A stretch of 57,660 nt of DNA from Thermomonospora echinospora. Its GTDB lineage: Bacteria > Actinomycetota > Actinomycetes > Streptosporangiales > Streptosporangiaceae. Shown here in pieces: positions 26,216-33,730 of the stretch. The translations under genes and the position numbers were made by a program. Under the pieces are notes generated by a model, which was given only the letters and a program-made list of their open reading frames with translations, had not been told where the DNA came from and made no database searches. The stretch is taken from assembly GCF_900108175.1 (NCBI RefSeq), contig NZ_FNVO01000034.1, forward strand, positions 1 through 57,660, written 5' to 3'. The number at the start of each line of letters is the position of its first letter. The first letter of the stretch is position 1.

Positions 26216-26451
26216 CCACGCGCTCCCCGCCACCTGCCGGGCCGTGCCGGTGCCGCATCCCGGCGGCTGCCGCGCGGCCCTGCCGGAGACCTGGTGGCAC
26301 GGCAGCGACCGCGACGACACGACCCGGGTCCGGCGGGCCTGCGCGAACGACCGGCCGCGCATCCTCCGAGCGCGTCAGGAACGAGGCCGGGCCGGAGCGG
26401 TGGCGCAAACGCCATGAGCGCCACCACGAGGCAGGGCCTGACGCGGCGCCA

Positions 26452-27189
26452 CTACCCTCCGGGCTGTACGGGCACCGCGTCCAGGCAGCAGTCGCCGCAC
26501 AGGCCTGCGCCCGAGACCCGGTAGTACAGGCAGCAGCTACGGCGCCGGAAACCCAGGCCCGGTCCGATGGGCGTACCGGCACCGCGCAGCCCGCCGGTGG
26601 CCAGCAGCCGCGCGGCCAGTCCGAGACCGGGGGCGGTGAGGGCGGGCCGCGCCCCGGCCAGCACCCGCAGCGTGCCGACCAGCGCGGACGCGGCATTGCC
26701 CCACAGCAGCCCGGCGGCGACGCCCGTCCGGTCGCGTACCGCGGAGTTGATGCCTTCGAGTTGCTCCACGACGACCGACTGATAGACGGCCGCGGCCAGC
26801 TCGTCCGGGCCGGTCACCCGCCGCCCGGACACCTCCGGCAGCCACAGCGGGACGGCGCCCGGCGCGCCCGCCCGGTACCGCAGCGAGGCCAGGCTCGGCA
26901 CGACGCCGTGGACGAGCGCGCAGCCCAGCACCGGCGACCACAGCCTGGCGGCCAGCCCGAGCTGCGCGGTGGAGGCGGCCACCCTGACCTCCCCGGTGCG
27001 CAGCCGCGCGGCCGTCACCTCGATGAGCGCGTCGACCCCGTCCGGGAACGGCCGCCACAGCGGATCGACCTCTTCGGCCGGGTCGGTGGAGACGGCGAAG
27101 AACGGGCCGAGACCGGCGACGTCCGCCAGCGCCTCCGTCACCGCCCGGCGGCCTGATCCTTCCTCGCGCACAGCCGGGAGTATAGGCAT
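26452..27189 (-). CDS. FhuF-like (2Fe-2S) ferric-siderophore reductase
   Basis: The product is a protein of about 245 residues whose C-terminus carries SCCLYYRVSGAGLCGDCC, the C-C-x10-C-x2-C motif that holds the 2Fe-2S cluster in FhuF-type reductases. These proteins reduce iron in imported ferric siderophores in the cytoplasm. The central region (WSPVLGCALVHGVVPSLA) matches the helical FhuF/IucA-like core. ATG 27189 is chosen; ATG 27207 is in frame six codons upstream, and neither has a clear ribosome site, so a leaderless start is possible. A siderophore hydroxylase gene lies about 10 kb away (36799). No iron box was seen right upstream. Confidence 0.8.
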   Translation of the reverse strand: MPILPAVREEGSGRRAVTEALADVAGLGPFFAVSTDPAEEVDPLWRPFPDGVDALIEVTAARLRTGEVRVAASTAQLGLAARLWSPVLGCALVHGVVPSLASLRYRAGAPGAVPLWLPEVSGRRVTGPDELAAAVYQSVVVEQLEGINSAVRDRTGVAAGLLWGNAASALVGTLRVLAGARPALTAPGLGLAARLLATGGLRGAGTPIGPGLGFRRRSCCLYYRVSGAGLCGDCCLDAVPVQPGG

Positions 27190-27300
27190 GACTGCAGGCA
27201 GTGGCATGGACCGGTGCTCACCCGAAGGAGACGGGTGTAAGTCGCCACATCACCTCCCAAGTCACTACAGCCTCATATGTCAAGTGCGTAAAGTGCATCT

Positions 27301-28776
27301 ATGCCAAACAGCGATGAGCCCGGCGTCAACGGTGCGGAGTTGGTCGCGCACTCCCTGGATGCGGGCGGTCAGGGGGACGCTGACACCGCCGTGGCCCGGG
27401 TCGGGGACCCGGTCACCGTGTGGCCCTGCGCCAACTGCGGGCGTCCGGTGCCGCAGCCGGTCGGCGGCTCCCGCACCATCCGGTACTGCCAGGACAACGA
27501 CGGCGTCTGCGAGCGCGAGGCACGCGGCCGCCGCGAGCGGGGCCGGGACGCGCCCGGGCTGACCGGCCAGGTCGCCTGGACCTGGGAGCTGGTCGAGCGC
27601 CTGGAGAAGATGGCCGACGGGCTCGCCGAGTCGCTGACCTCCGAGCTGAGCGTCGCCGGGGTGGAGCGGCGCGTCGCCGAGATCCGGGCCGAGGCCGCCC
27701 GGGACCTGGCCGTGGCGCAGAGCGAGCGCGACGCCTCCGAGCGGCAGGCCGAGGAGGCGCGCCACGAGGCCGCCACGGCCCGGGCGCGGATGCAGGCGGC
27801 CGAGGAGGAGGCCCGGCGCGCCCGCCAGGAGGCCAAGCTCGCCACCGCCAAGCGGGACGCCGCCCAGCAGGCCTGGGAGGAGGCGCACCAGGTCGCCCAG
27901 CAGGCGGTGGCCGCCAGGCAGGCCGCCGAGTCCGAGCGGGACCGGGTCACCGCCCGCGAGAACGAGCTGCTGTCGGCGCTGGAGTCCAGCCGGGCCGAGC
28001 TGGTCGCCCTGCACGCCAAGCTGGCCGAGACCGAGGCGGCCGCCGAGGCGCAGCGGGCCGAGGCCGCCGTCACCCGGCAGGGCGCCGAGGACCTGCGCAC
28101 CGCCATGCGGGAGGCCGAGACGCAGCGGCAGCAGGCCGTCCAGGCGGCCGCCAAGGCCGAGGAGGAGCGCACCGCCGCCCGCCGGGCCCAGGCCGAGGCC
28201 GAGGCCGAGGCCGCCCGGGCCGCCGCACGCTGCGGGGAGGCGCTCGGCGAACGCGACGCCGCGCTGGCCCAGACCCAGCAGGCGCTGGCCGAACGCGACC
28301 GGCTCACCGCGCGGATGGCCGAGCAGGCCGGGCAGTCCCAGCAGCTCGCCCAGACGGTCGCCGAGCTGCAGGCGGCGCTGGCGGCGCTGGCGGCCGAGCG
28401 CGACGCCGCCCGCGCCGAGGCCGACCGGGCCCGCCGCCAGATCGACCAGCTCACCCAGAACGTGTCGTCCGGCGTGCTGCCGGGAGTGCCCGTGGCGGGC
28501 TCGGCCGCCCAGGCCCCCGCCGCTCCGGCTCCGGGCGCCGCCTCCGGCGGTCCGGCGTCCGTGCCCGGCGGTCCGGCGCCCCGCCACGAGGCCGTACCGT
28601 CCCCGGCACCGATCGGCGGCGGCCTGTACGAGGCCCCGGCCACCGGCTACAACGCCGCATCGGGCTCATTCACCCCGGCCTCGTCCCCCTACGGCCCCCC
28701 GGCGCCCGCCGGGCAGGACCAGAACGGGCGGTCCGGGGAGGCGGACCGGGAGGATCCCCTCTTCGCCCGTCCCTGA
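27301..28776 (+). CDS. Zinc-ribbon plus long coiled-coil protein, unknown function
   Basis: The 491-residue product has three visible parts. Residues about 40-70 hold WPCANCGRPVPQP, then IRYCQDNDGVCERE, a C-x2-C...C-x5-C cluster likely to bind zinc. Residues about 95-390 form an uninterrupted Ala/Glu/Arg/Gln-rich heptad coiled coil without proline. Residues 395-491 are a flexible Pro/Ala/Gly tail. There is no transmembrane segment or signal peptide. The ATG at 27301 has no ribosome site, and TAAAGT lies about 9-14 bases upstream, so it may be leaderless. It may be a structural or DNA/cytoskeleton-linked scaffold, similar in outline to DivIVA/Scy-like or KfrA-like proteins, but I cannot assign it. 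Confidence 0.7.
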   Translation: MPNSDEPGVNGAELVAHSLDAGGQGDADTAVARVGDPVTVWPCANCGRPVPQPVGGSRTIRYCQDNDGVCEREARGRRERGRDAPGLTGQVAWTWELVERLEKMADGLAESLTSELSVAGVERRVAEIRAEAARDLAVAQSERDASERQAEEARHEAATARARMQAAEEEARRARQEAKLATAKRDAAQQAWEEAHQVAQQAVAARQAAESERDRVTARENELLSALESSRAELVALHAKLAETEAAAEAQRAEAAVTRQGAEDLRTAMREAETQRQQAVQAAAKAEEERTAARRAQAEAEAEAARAAARCGEALGERDAALAQTQQALAERDRLTARMAEQAGQSQQLAQTVAELQAALAALAAERDAARAEADRARRQIDQLTQNVSSGVLPGVPVAGSAAQAPAAPAPGAASGGPASVPGGPAPRHEAVPSPAPIGGGLYEAPATGYNAASGSFTPASSPYGPPAPAGQDQNGRSGEADREDPLFARP

Positions 28777-28787
28777 GACGCCCCGCG

Positions 28788-28823
28788 CCGCCGGGCGGTC
28801 CCGGAGCGGGGACCGTCCGGCGG
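28788..28823. terminator. Bidirectional terminator hairpin
   Basis: Fifteen-base arms at 28788-28802 and 28809-28823 pair with one mismatch around the 6-base loop GGAGCG. The hairpin lies between two convergent genes (ending 28776 and 28832). Confidence 0.75.
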
Positions 28824-28831
28824 CGGGCGGC

Positions 28832-29227
28832 TCAGGGCAGTGGGCGCAGGTCGCGGCGGAGGGGATGGTCGGCGGGCACCTCGACCAGCACGATCCGCAC
28901 ACCGTCCGGGTCCTCGATCCACATCTCGATCAGCCCCCATGGCTCCTGACGGGGCTCGCGCAGCACGCTGACCCCTGCCTCGCGCAGGCGGCGGTGCTCG
29001 GCCTCGACGTCGCGCACCTGGAGCCAGAGCATCATCGCACCGCCCGGGCCGTCGTCCGAGCGCCCGGAGACCTCCAGCAGGCCCTGGCCGAGGAAGTAGA
29101 CCACGCCGGGCTCGTCGGGCGGCCCGAACTCCCGGTGCACCGCCAGGCCGAGCACCTCGCGGTAGAAGCGGTGGCTGCGCGCCGGGTCGGCGGGACGCAG
29201 CAGGGTACGGCTGCTCAGCACGTCCAT
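28832..29227 (-). CDS. VOC-family (glyoxalase/bleomycin-resistance-like) protein
   Basis: The 131-residue protein of the vicinal-oxygen-chelate fold has two beta-alpha-beta-beta-beta modules. The first begins LLRPADPARSHRFYREVLGL, and the second has LWLQVRDVEAEHRRLREAGV and IEMWIEDPDGVRIVLVEVP. Metal-ligand Glu/His positions are partly visible (the final E in IVLVEVP). ATG 29227 is the start. It ends 7 bases before the downstream dehydrogenase start region on the same strand and is probably co-transcribed with 29235-30095. The substrate is unknown. Such proteins range from metalloenzymes to antibiotic binders. Confidence 0.8.
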   Translation of the reverse strand: MDVLSSRTLLRPADPARSHRFYREVLGLAVHREFGPPDEPGVVYFLGQGLLEVSGRSDDGPGGAMMLWLQVRDVEAEHRRLREAGVSVLREPRQEPWGLIEMWIEDPDGVRIVLVEVPADHPLRRDLRPLP

Positions 29228-29234
29228 GGCGGCC

Positions 29235-30095
29235 TCACCCGGTGAAGCTGGCGAAGTAGGTGGCGGCCATGTCCTGCTCACCGTGCCCGGCGGCCTCAGC
29301 GCGGCGGAAGCGCTCGCCCGCCGCCGCGGCCACGTCCAGCCGCAGCCCCGCCGCGGCGGCCGCCTCGGTGATCATCTGAACGTCCTTGCCGGCATTGCGG
29401 ACGCTGAAGCTGGTGGTGTAGTCCCCGTCCAGGATCGCCCGCATCTTCGCCTGCAGATAGCCGCTGTCCAACGGCCCCCCGCTCACCACCTCACGGAACA
29501 GCGCGGGATCGACGCCGAGCCCCTCGACCAGCGACAGCGCCTCGGCGATCACGGTGGTCAACGAGATCGCATAGCCCACCGCGGCCAGCTTCAGCCGCAT
29601 CGCGGCCCCGGCGTGCTCGCCCACCCACAGCGTCCGCTGTCCGACCGCCTCGAACACCGGCTCCAGCGCCGGGCGGGCCGCCTCGGGCCCGGCGGCCAGG
29701 ACGAGGAGCGCGCCCTGCTCGGCCGGCTGCCGGGTGCCCTGGACCGGCGCGTCCACGAACGTGAGGCCATGCTCGGCGGCCAGCGCGGCCAGCGACTCCA
29801 GGTCGGTCAGCGAGACCGTGCTCATCTGCGCCCACACCTGCCCGGCGCGCAGCCCATCCGGCGCGTCGCGCATCGCCGACAGCACGGCCGGCCCGTCGGC
29901 GAGCATCGTGATCACCACGTCGGCGCCGTCGACGGCCTCGGCGGGAGAGGCCGCCACCTGCGCCCCGTCCGCCCGCAGCGGCTCGGCCCTGGCCTGCGTG
30001 CGGTTCCACACCCGTACCCGTATCCCGTGTTTGAGGAGGTTGCGGGCCATGGCCGAACCCATGATCCCGGTGCCCAGCAGTGCGACGATCGGCAT
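29235..30095 (-). CDS. NAD(P)-dependent beta-hydroxyacid dehydrogenase (3-hydroxyisobutyrate dehydrogenase-like)
   Basis: The 286-residue enzyme has an N-terminal Rossmann fold, LLGTGIMGSAMARNLLKHG, with NADP-leaning VWNRTQARAEPL. FVDAPVQGTRQPAEQGALLV is the family substrate loop (usually DAPVSGG), and the catalytic Lys lies in AAMRLKLAAVGY, where the family has G-x-x-x-K. These enzymes oxidise or reduce beta-hydroxyacids, aldonates or imines. ATG 30095 is chosen because GAAGGAG lies about 8 bases upstream. In the family signature DAPVSGG, Gln-Gly-Thr replaces Ser-Gly-Gly here, so the substrate may differ. It precedes a VOC protein on the same transcript. Confidence 0.85.
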   Translation of the reverse strand: MPIVALLGTGIMGSAMARNLLKHGIRVRVWNRTQARAEPLRADGAQVAASPAEAVDGADVVITMLADGPAVLSAMRDAPDGLRAGQVWAQMSTVSLTDLESLAALAAEHGLTFVDAPVQGTRQPAEQGALLVLAAGPEAARPALEPVFEAVGQRTLWVGEHAGAAMRLKLAAVGYAISLTTVIAEALSLVEGLGVDPALFREVVSGGPLDSGYLQAKMRAILDGDYTTSFSVRNAGKDVQMITEAAAAAGLRLDVAAAAGERFRRAEAAGHGEQDMAATYFASFTG

Positions 30096-30150
30096 GCTGC
30101 CGCTCCTTCGAACCTCGACGGTCGTTACGCTCCACAACTAGGGCGCGTCG

Positions 30151-31251
30151 TCACGGACCGTCAAGATGACCGGCCTGCTCCTGCCGGTCGGCAGCGGTGT
30201 AGGGGGCGGCGAAGACGTCCAGCGTCCGGTCCAGATGCGCCGTCCACCAGGCCACCAGCGCCACGTCCGCCGGGAGCAGGTGATCGCGGCCGGCCCCGCG
30301 TTCCAGGTGGCGTTCCAGGTAGTGGCGGCGCAGCGGTCCTAGGTCGCACAGGTGCTCCCACCACAGCCGGTGCACCGCCGAGCAGAGCTGCCCGGCGTCC
30401 AGCGGGAAGGCGGCGCGGTGGCCGCGCACGAACGACTCGACCCGGTCCAGGTCCAGGCCGCGCTCGTCGCCGTACCCGGCGAACAGCGCCACCGCCGCCC
30501 GCACCAGGTCCCCGGCGAACGGCGCGACGCGCAGGCCACCCCACCCGACGACCGCCGCGACCTGGCGGGTCCGGCCGTACAGCAGGTTCTGGGCGTGGAA
30601 GCCGCCGTGCACGTAGCCGACCGCGAACGCCTCCACCTCGGGCGGCTGGTGGTCGGTCAGCTCCTCCAGCAGCGCCCGCCGCTCGCGCAGCCGCCGCCCG
30701 GCCAGCGCATCGAAGTCGTCGCCGTCGTCCGGCAGCGCCGCCAGCAGCCGGTCGACGGCGGCCACCGTGTCGGCGGCGCGGCTGGTCGGCACCAGCAGGC
30801 TCTGCTGGACCGGCGGGGTCAGCCGGTCCAGCTCGGCATGCAGCCGCCCCAGCAGTTCCCCGAGCCGGTGGCACTGGTCCAGCGACAGCTCTAGCCCGCC
30901 GCGCCGCGTCCCCTCAGTCCACGGGTACAGCGCGTACGCCCGGCGCTCGGCCTGCACGAGCGTACGGCCGGTGCGCGCGGGGACCGGGGCCGGGACCGGC
31001 AGCCCGGCCGCGTCCAGCGCCGTCGTCACCGAGTGCTCGAACAGCACCCGCCGCCGGTCGGCGTCCCCGTACCGCTTGAGCAGGACCGTGCCGGCGCCGG
31101 TCTCCACCCGCCACGCCCGGTGCGGCCCGTCGCCCGGCAGCGCGACGATCTCGCGGGCGTCGCCGAGATCCCAGCGGCGCAGCAGCCGCGGCGCGGGCGG
31201 CTCGGTGCCGGACGCCCCGCCCGGCTCGGTGTCAGGCTCGCGGTCGCGCAC
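30151..31251 (-). CDS. Phosphotransferase (APH/choline-kinase fold) lacking catalytic aspartates
   Basis: The 366-residue protein of the APH fold has a nucleotide-binding N-lobe (RAWRVETGAGTVLLKRYGDA with the conserved Lys) and a helical C-lobe. The Brenner loop, HGDxxxxN in active kinases, reads VHGGFHAQNLLY here (around residue 213). The following metal-binding motif, normally (V/I)(L/I)DWE, reads VVGWGGLRV. Both aspartates are therefore Gly, while flanking residues are kept. Each change needs one or two base changes (GAC to GGC, GAC to GGG). It may be a pseudokinase with a binding role. GTG 31251 is the start. Family and fold are well supported; loss of activity is an inference from these two positions. 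Confidence 0.75.
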   Translation of the reverse strand: MRDREPDTEPGGASGTEPPAPRLLRRWDLGDAREIVALPGDGPHRAWRVETGAGTVLLKRYGDADRRRVLFEHSVTTALDAAGLPVPAPVPARTGRTLVQAERRAYALYPWTEGTRRGGLELSLDQCHRLGELLGRLHAELDRLTPPVQQSLLVPTSRAADTVAAVDRLLAALPDDGDDFDALAGRRLRERRALLEELTDHQPPEVEAFAVGYVHGGFHAQNLLYGRTRQVAAVVGWGGLRVAPFAGDLVRAAVALFAGYGDERGLDLDRVESFVRGHRAAFPLDAGQLCSAVHRLWWEHLCDLGPLRRHYLERHLERGAGRDHLLPADVALVAWWTAHLDRTLDVFAAPYTAADRQEQAGHLDGP

Positions 31252-31354
31252 GTGGGCACCTCGCTGGCGTCGCGCTGACAGGTCCTCGAACTGATGTTCA
31301 GCTGACGCTACACGCGCTGTCGGCCCGCGTAAAACCCCGCCACGGCCCGCCGGG

Positions 31355-31801
31355 TCAGACCTGTGGTTCGCCCAGTTCGGTGAACAGGGTGAGCTGGAGA
31401 CCCGCCGGGCCCGTCAGCCGGGAGTTCAGCGAGTTCCACGGGGTGCGGGTCGGCTCGGCCAGCACGGCGGCGCCGGCCTCGGCCAGCTCGGCCGTGACGG
31501 CGGGGGAGTCGTCCACCTCGAAGGCCACCCGGATGTGACCGGCCACCCGCCGCCCCACCTCGACCTCGTCGATGAACTCCGCGTGCGGCGGGTCGGCCAG
31601 TTCCAGGGTGGCCCGCCCGGCCTCCAGGATGGTCACCCGGCCGCCCTCGGAGGAGAACGCGGCCCGCTCGGTCAGGCCCAGCACGTCCCGGTAGAACCGC
31701 AGCGCCTCGTCGTAGTCCCGGCGGTCACGGGTGGTGACCACCAGGCGCATCTCTCGGACCGCCGCACTCGCGGGACGGCCGGATTCCCTGTTCTCGGACA
31801 T
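31355..31801 (-). CDS. VOC-family (glyoxalase-like) protein
   Basis: The protein of about 148 residues has the VOC fold. MRLVVTTRDRRDYDEALRFYRDVLGL is module one, and VAGHIRVAFEVDDSPAVTAELAEAG with LTGPAGLQLTLFTEL is module two. It is related in fold, not closely in sequence, to the one at 28832. ATG 31801 is in frame, but a later ATG at about 31750 (MRLVVTT) fits the domain start better and neither has a strong ribosome site. Function is unknown. It faces a 30-bp tandem repeat array and the PPOX flavoprotein gene. Confidence 0.8.
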   Translation of the reverse strand: MSENRESGRPASAAVREMRLVVTTRDRRDYDEALRFYRDVLGLTERAAFSSEGGRVTILEAGRATLELADPPHAEFIDEVEVGRRVAGHIRVAFEVDDSPAVTAELAEAGAAVLAEPTRTPWNSLNSRLTGPAGLQLTLFTELGEPQV

Positions 31802-31854
31802 GGCCGCCAACGTATGCGATCTTGATCCCCGGCGGCGAACGGCGGGAGCTCTCC

Positions 31855-31969
31855 GCCGTGGACCGGGACAGGACGAGGCCTCGCCCGTGAACCGGGACGG
31901 ATCGAGGTCTTGGCCGTGAACCGGAGACAGGCCGAGATCTTCGCCGTGAACCGGGAACAGACCGGCGCG
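31855..31969. repeat. Four imperfect tandem repeats of about 30 bp
   Basis: Units start at 31855, 31883, 31913 and 31943, each beginning GCC(C)GTGAACCGG and most holding a GAGrTCTT or GAGGCCTC core. The array sits in the intergenic region upstream of the PPOX gene. There are no spacers, so it is not a CRISPR. It could hold repeated regulator sites. Confidence 0.75.
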
Positions 31970-32016
31970 TGCCGGCGCTGAAGCCGGATGATCACTATTC
32001 GACCGGAGGAATCACG

Positions 32017-32415
32017 ATGGACAAGCTCACCGACGACGCCAAGGCGCTGCTTAGCCGTCCCCTGCACGGCTGGGTCACCACGGTGCGGCCGGACGGGTCC
32101 CTGCACAGCACCCTGGTGTGGGTGGACGTGGACGGAGACGATGTCATCGTCAACACCGCGGTCGGCCGGGCCAAGGAGAAGCACCTCAAGGCCGACCCGC
32201 GGATCGCGGTGAGCGTCGCGGACCCCGACAACGACTACCACTACCTCAGCGTGTCCGGAACGGCACGGCTGGAGCCCGAGGGCGCCGACGAGATCATCGA
32301 CCGCCTGGCCAAGAAGTACCTGAACGCCGACACCTACCCGTTCCGCCAGCCGGGCGAGGAGCGCGTCACGGTGCGGCTGACCCCGGAGAAGGTGATCTAC
32401 AGCACGGGGGCCTGA
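32017..32415 (+). CDS. PPOX-class F420-dependent oxidoreductase-like protein
   Basis: The 132-residue split-barrel flavin/F420-binding protein contains LLSRPLHGWVTTVRPDGSLH, STLVWVDVDGDDVIVNTAVG, then RAKEKHLKADPRIAVSVADP, which is the usual order of strands and the phosphate-binding KxxxL-x-x-x-P-R segment in F420-dependent PPOX (TIGR03618-like) enzymes. It has a strong ribosome site GGAGG 7 bases before ATG 32017. Members reduce quinones, aflatoxin-like lactones or biliverdin with F420H2. The substrate here is unknown. It is monocistronic, with a repeat array upstream. Confidence 0.85.
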   Translation: MDKLTDDAKALLSRPLHGWVTTVRPDGSLHSTLVWVDVDGDDVIVNTAVGRAKEKHLKADPRIAVSVADPDNDYHYLSVSGTARLEPEGADEIIDRLAKKYLNADTYPFRQPGEERVTVRLTPEKVIYSTGA

Positions 32416-32544
32416 CCTGGGGGAACGCCGGCGTGACATAGCTCTCCGTGCCCGCTGTGAACGTCGTGGCGGGGGTGTCTGTCCTACGACCGAGGGGGCG
32501 GGCGGCGCCTACCGTCCGCCCAAGGTCACGTCTTTGGGGGACGG

Positions 32545-32847
32545 ATGCACGACACCACGGGCAACGAACCGACGGTGCAGACGGTGATCTCGGGCGAGGT
32601 CGCCGGAGACGACGTGGAGCGGGCCGAGCGGGCGGTGCGCGCGGCGCTGACCGGCGCCCGCGGCCGCGTCGCGTCGGCGCGGGTGACGCTGACGGTGCTC
32701 GCCGAGCCGGCGCCGCCGCGGCCGGCGCTGGCCCAGGCGGTCATCGACCTCGGCGGCCGCAGGCTGCGCGCCCAGGCCGCCGCGCCGAGCCTGCCCGAGG
32801 CCATCGACCTGCTCCGGGACCGGCTCGCCCGCCGGGTGGCCGCCTGA
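32545..32847 (+). CDS. Short HPF/RaiA-like (ribosome hibernation factor-like) protein
   Basis: The 100-residue product resembles only the N-terminal domain of hibernation promoting factor. Strand-helix segments are VQTVISGEVAGDDVERAERA, RVASARVTLTVLAEP, and the marked HPF-like ALAQAVIDLGGRRLRAQAAA followed by LPEAIDLLRDRLARRV. Full-length actinobacterial HPF has about 200+ residues with a dimerising C-terminal domain that is absent here. ATG 32545 follows GGGGGACGG. It might bind ribosomes as a monomer or be a divergent relative. The family call rests on the last 40 residues. Confidence 0.6.
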   Translation: MHDTTGNEPTVQTVISGEVAGDDVERAERAVRAALTGARGRVASARVTLTVLAEPAPPRPALAQAVIDLGGRRLRAQAAAPSLPEAIDLLRDRLARRVAA

Positions 32848-32961
32848 AGGACGGTCGGGAGCCCGGTGCGTACGACAGGGGCGGCGTGTCCCCCGGCACC
32901 TGGTGCACGCCGCCCCGTCTTCATCCGGGCCCGTCCCGCCCGGCCCCTGCCCGGTCCGCGG

Positions 32962-33228
32962 TCAGGGCTTGTCCTGCTCCAGCAGCTCCTGGACGATCAC
33001 GCTCTGGTACGGACGGGACGGGTCCGGCCGGTAGGCGAGCATCGCCAGCGAGGCGCCGTCCTCGTCGCGGATCTCGAAGCGGTAGCCGTCCTGCGGCTGC
33101 TCCAGGTCCGCCGCGGCCTGGTCGTGGCGGAGCCTGCATATCGTGTCGACCTTGTCGAGCGCTCCCTTGAGGGTCTCGGCGTCACTGACGAACCTGGCCG
33201 GCTCGCCGCTCTCCCATATCTCGAACAT
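32962..33228 (-). CDS. Small conserved-looking cytosolic protein, unknown
   Basis: The 88-residue acidic protein MFEIWESGEPARFVSDAETL is followed by KGALDKVDTICRLRHDQAAA and YRFEIRDEDGASLAMLAYRP, a compact alpha-beta composition with no membrane segment. ATG 33226-33228 has AGGACG upstream. I do not recognise a family. It lies alone between the HPF-like gene (convergent) and a 500-base gap. Confidence 0.55.
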   Translation of the reverse strand: MFEIWESGEPARFVSDAETLKGALDKVDTICRLRHDQAAADLEQPQDGYRFEIRDEDGASLAMLAYRPDPSRPYQSVIVQELLEQDKP

Positions 33229-33730
33229 CAATGGCGTCCTGTCGGCGGTCGCGGGCGGTGGCGGTGGCGCGGAAGGTGGCTGATCCACCCCCGCCTTACG
33301 CGCACAGGGGACAGCTTGCGCGGAATTGTTCCAATCTTCAACCGTTCTACGGAAGATCGTCCGACCCCGCTCGCCGGACCGTGCCGATCCGGCGTCACAG
33401 CCGGGTGGGAACGGCCTGGACCGGGGCCGGGATTTCCCGGCGGGCCCATCCGGTCGCCCGCGCCCGACCCAAGGCGATCTACTCCGTAGATCGCGAAGGT
33501 CCGGGAGAACCCGCCCAGAGCGAAATGCCGGAATGTGTAGGAATGGGGCCGAATGGGAGTTCTGAGCGTGCCAACCGGAGCCCCGGCCGGAACACGGTGC
33601 GCCGTGGAATCCGTCCGCGCTCCCGCAGCCGCCCGCGTCAGGGCGGCTGTCCGTCCCTGTACGTCGCCGACCACGCCCCCGATCGCGGCCGCCGCGTCCA
33701 TGTTGACGTGTCTCGGCCGTCCCGGGCCGG
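33229..33730. other. 500-base gap upstream of the 88-residue gene and downstream of the XRE gene
   Basis: No convincing gene on either strand. GCGATCTAC (33474-33482) and GTAGATCGC (33486-33494) form a perfect 9-bp inverted repeat with a 3-base centre. Otherwise the stretch shows only high-GC antisense frames. It probably holds the promoter of the 88-residue gene and the 3' region of the XRE gene. Confidence 0.45.
33474..33494. promoter_or_regulatory. Perfect 9-bp inverted repeat, operator-like
   Basis: GCGATCTAC-TCC-GTAGATCGC. The short 3-base centre and length of 21 bp are typical of a dimeric regulator site. It is about 245 bases upstream of the small gene at 33228 and lies in no gene. 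Confidence 0.4.

Noticed and set aside
26216-26451. Possible small gene between the MarR and FhuF-like genes
   Set aside because: One plus-strand frame reads fairly naturally after the MarR stop (with ETWWHGSD), but it has no start codon with a ribosome site and no recognisable family.
27280-28587. 435-codon Gly/Leu-rich frame opposite the coiled-coil gene
   Set aside because: The coiled-coil frame has heptads and a zinc cluster; the opposite frame is simply its complement (Leu-Gly-Arg repeats).
31855-31969. Possible CRISPR array
   Set aside because: Repeats are directly adjacent without spacers, imperfect and only four; no cas genes in the window.
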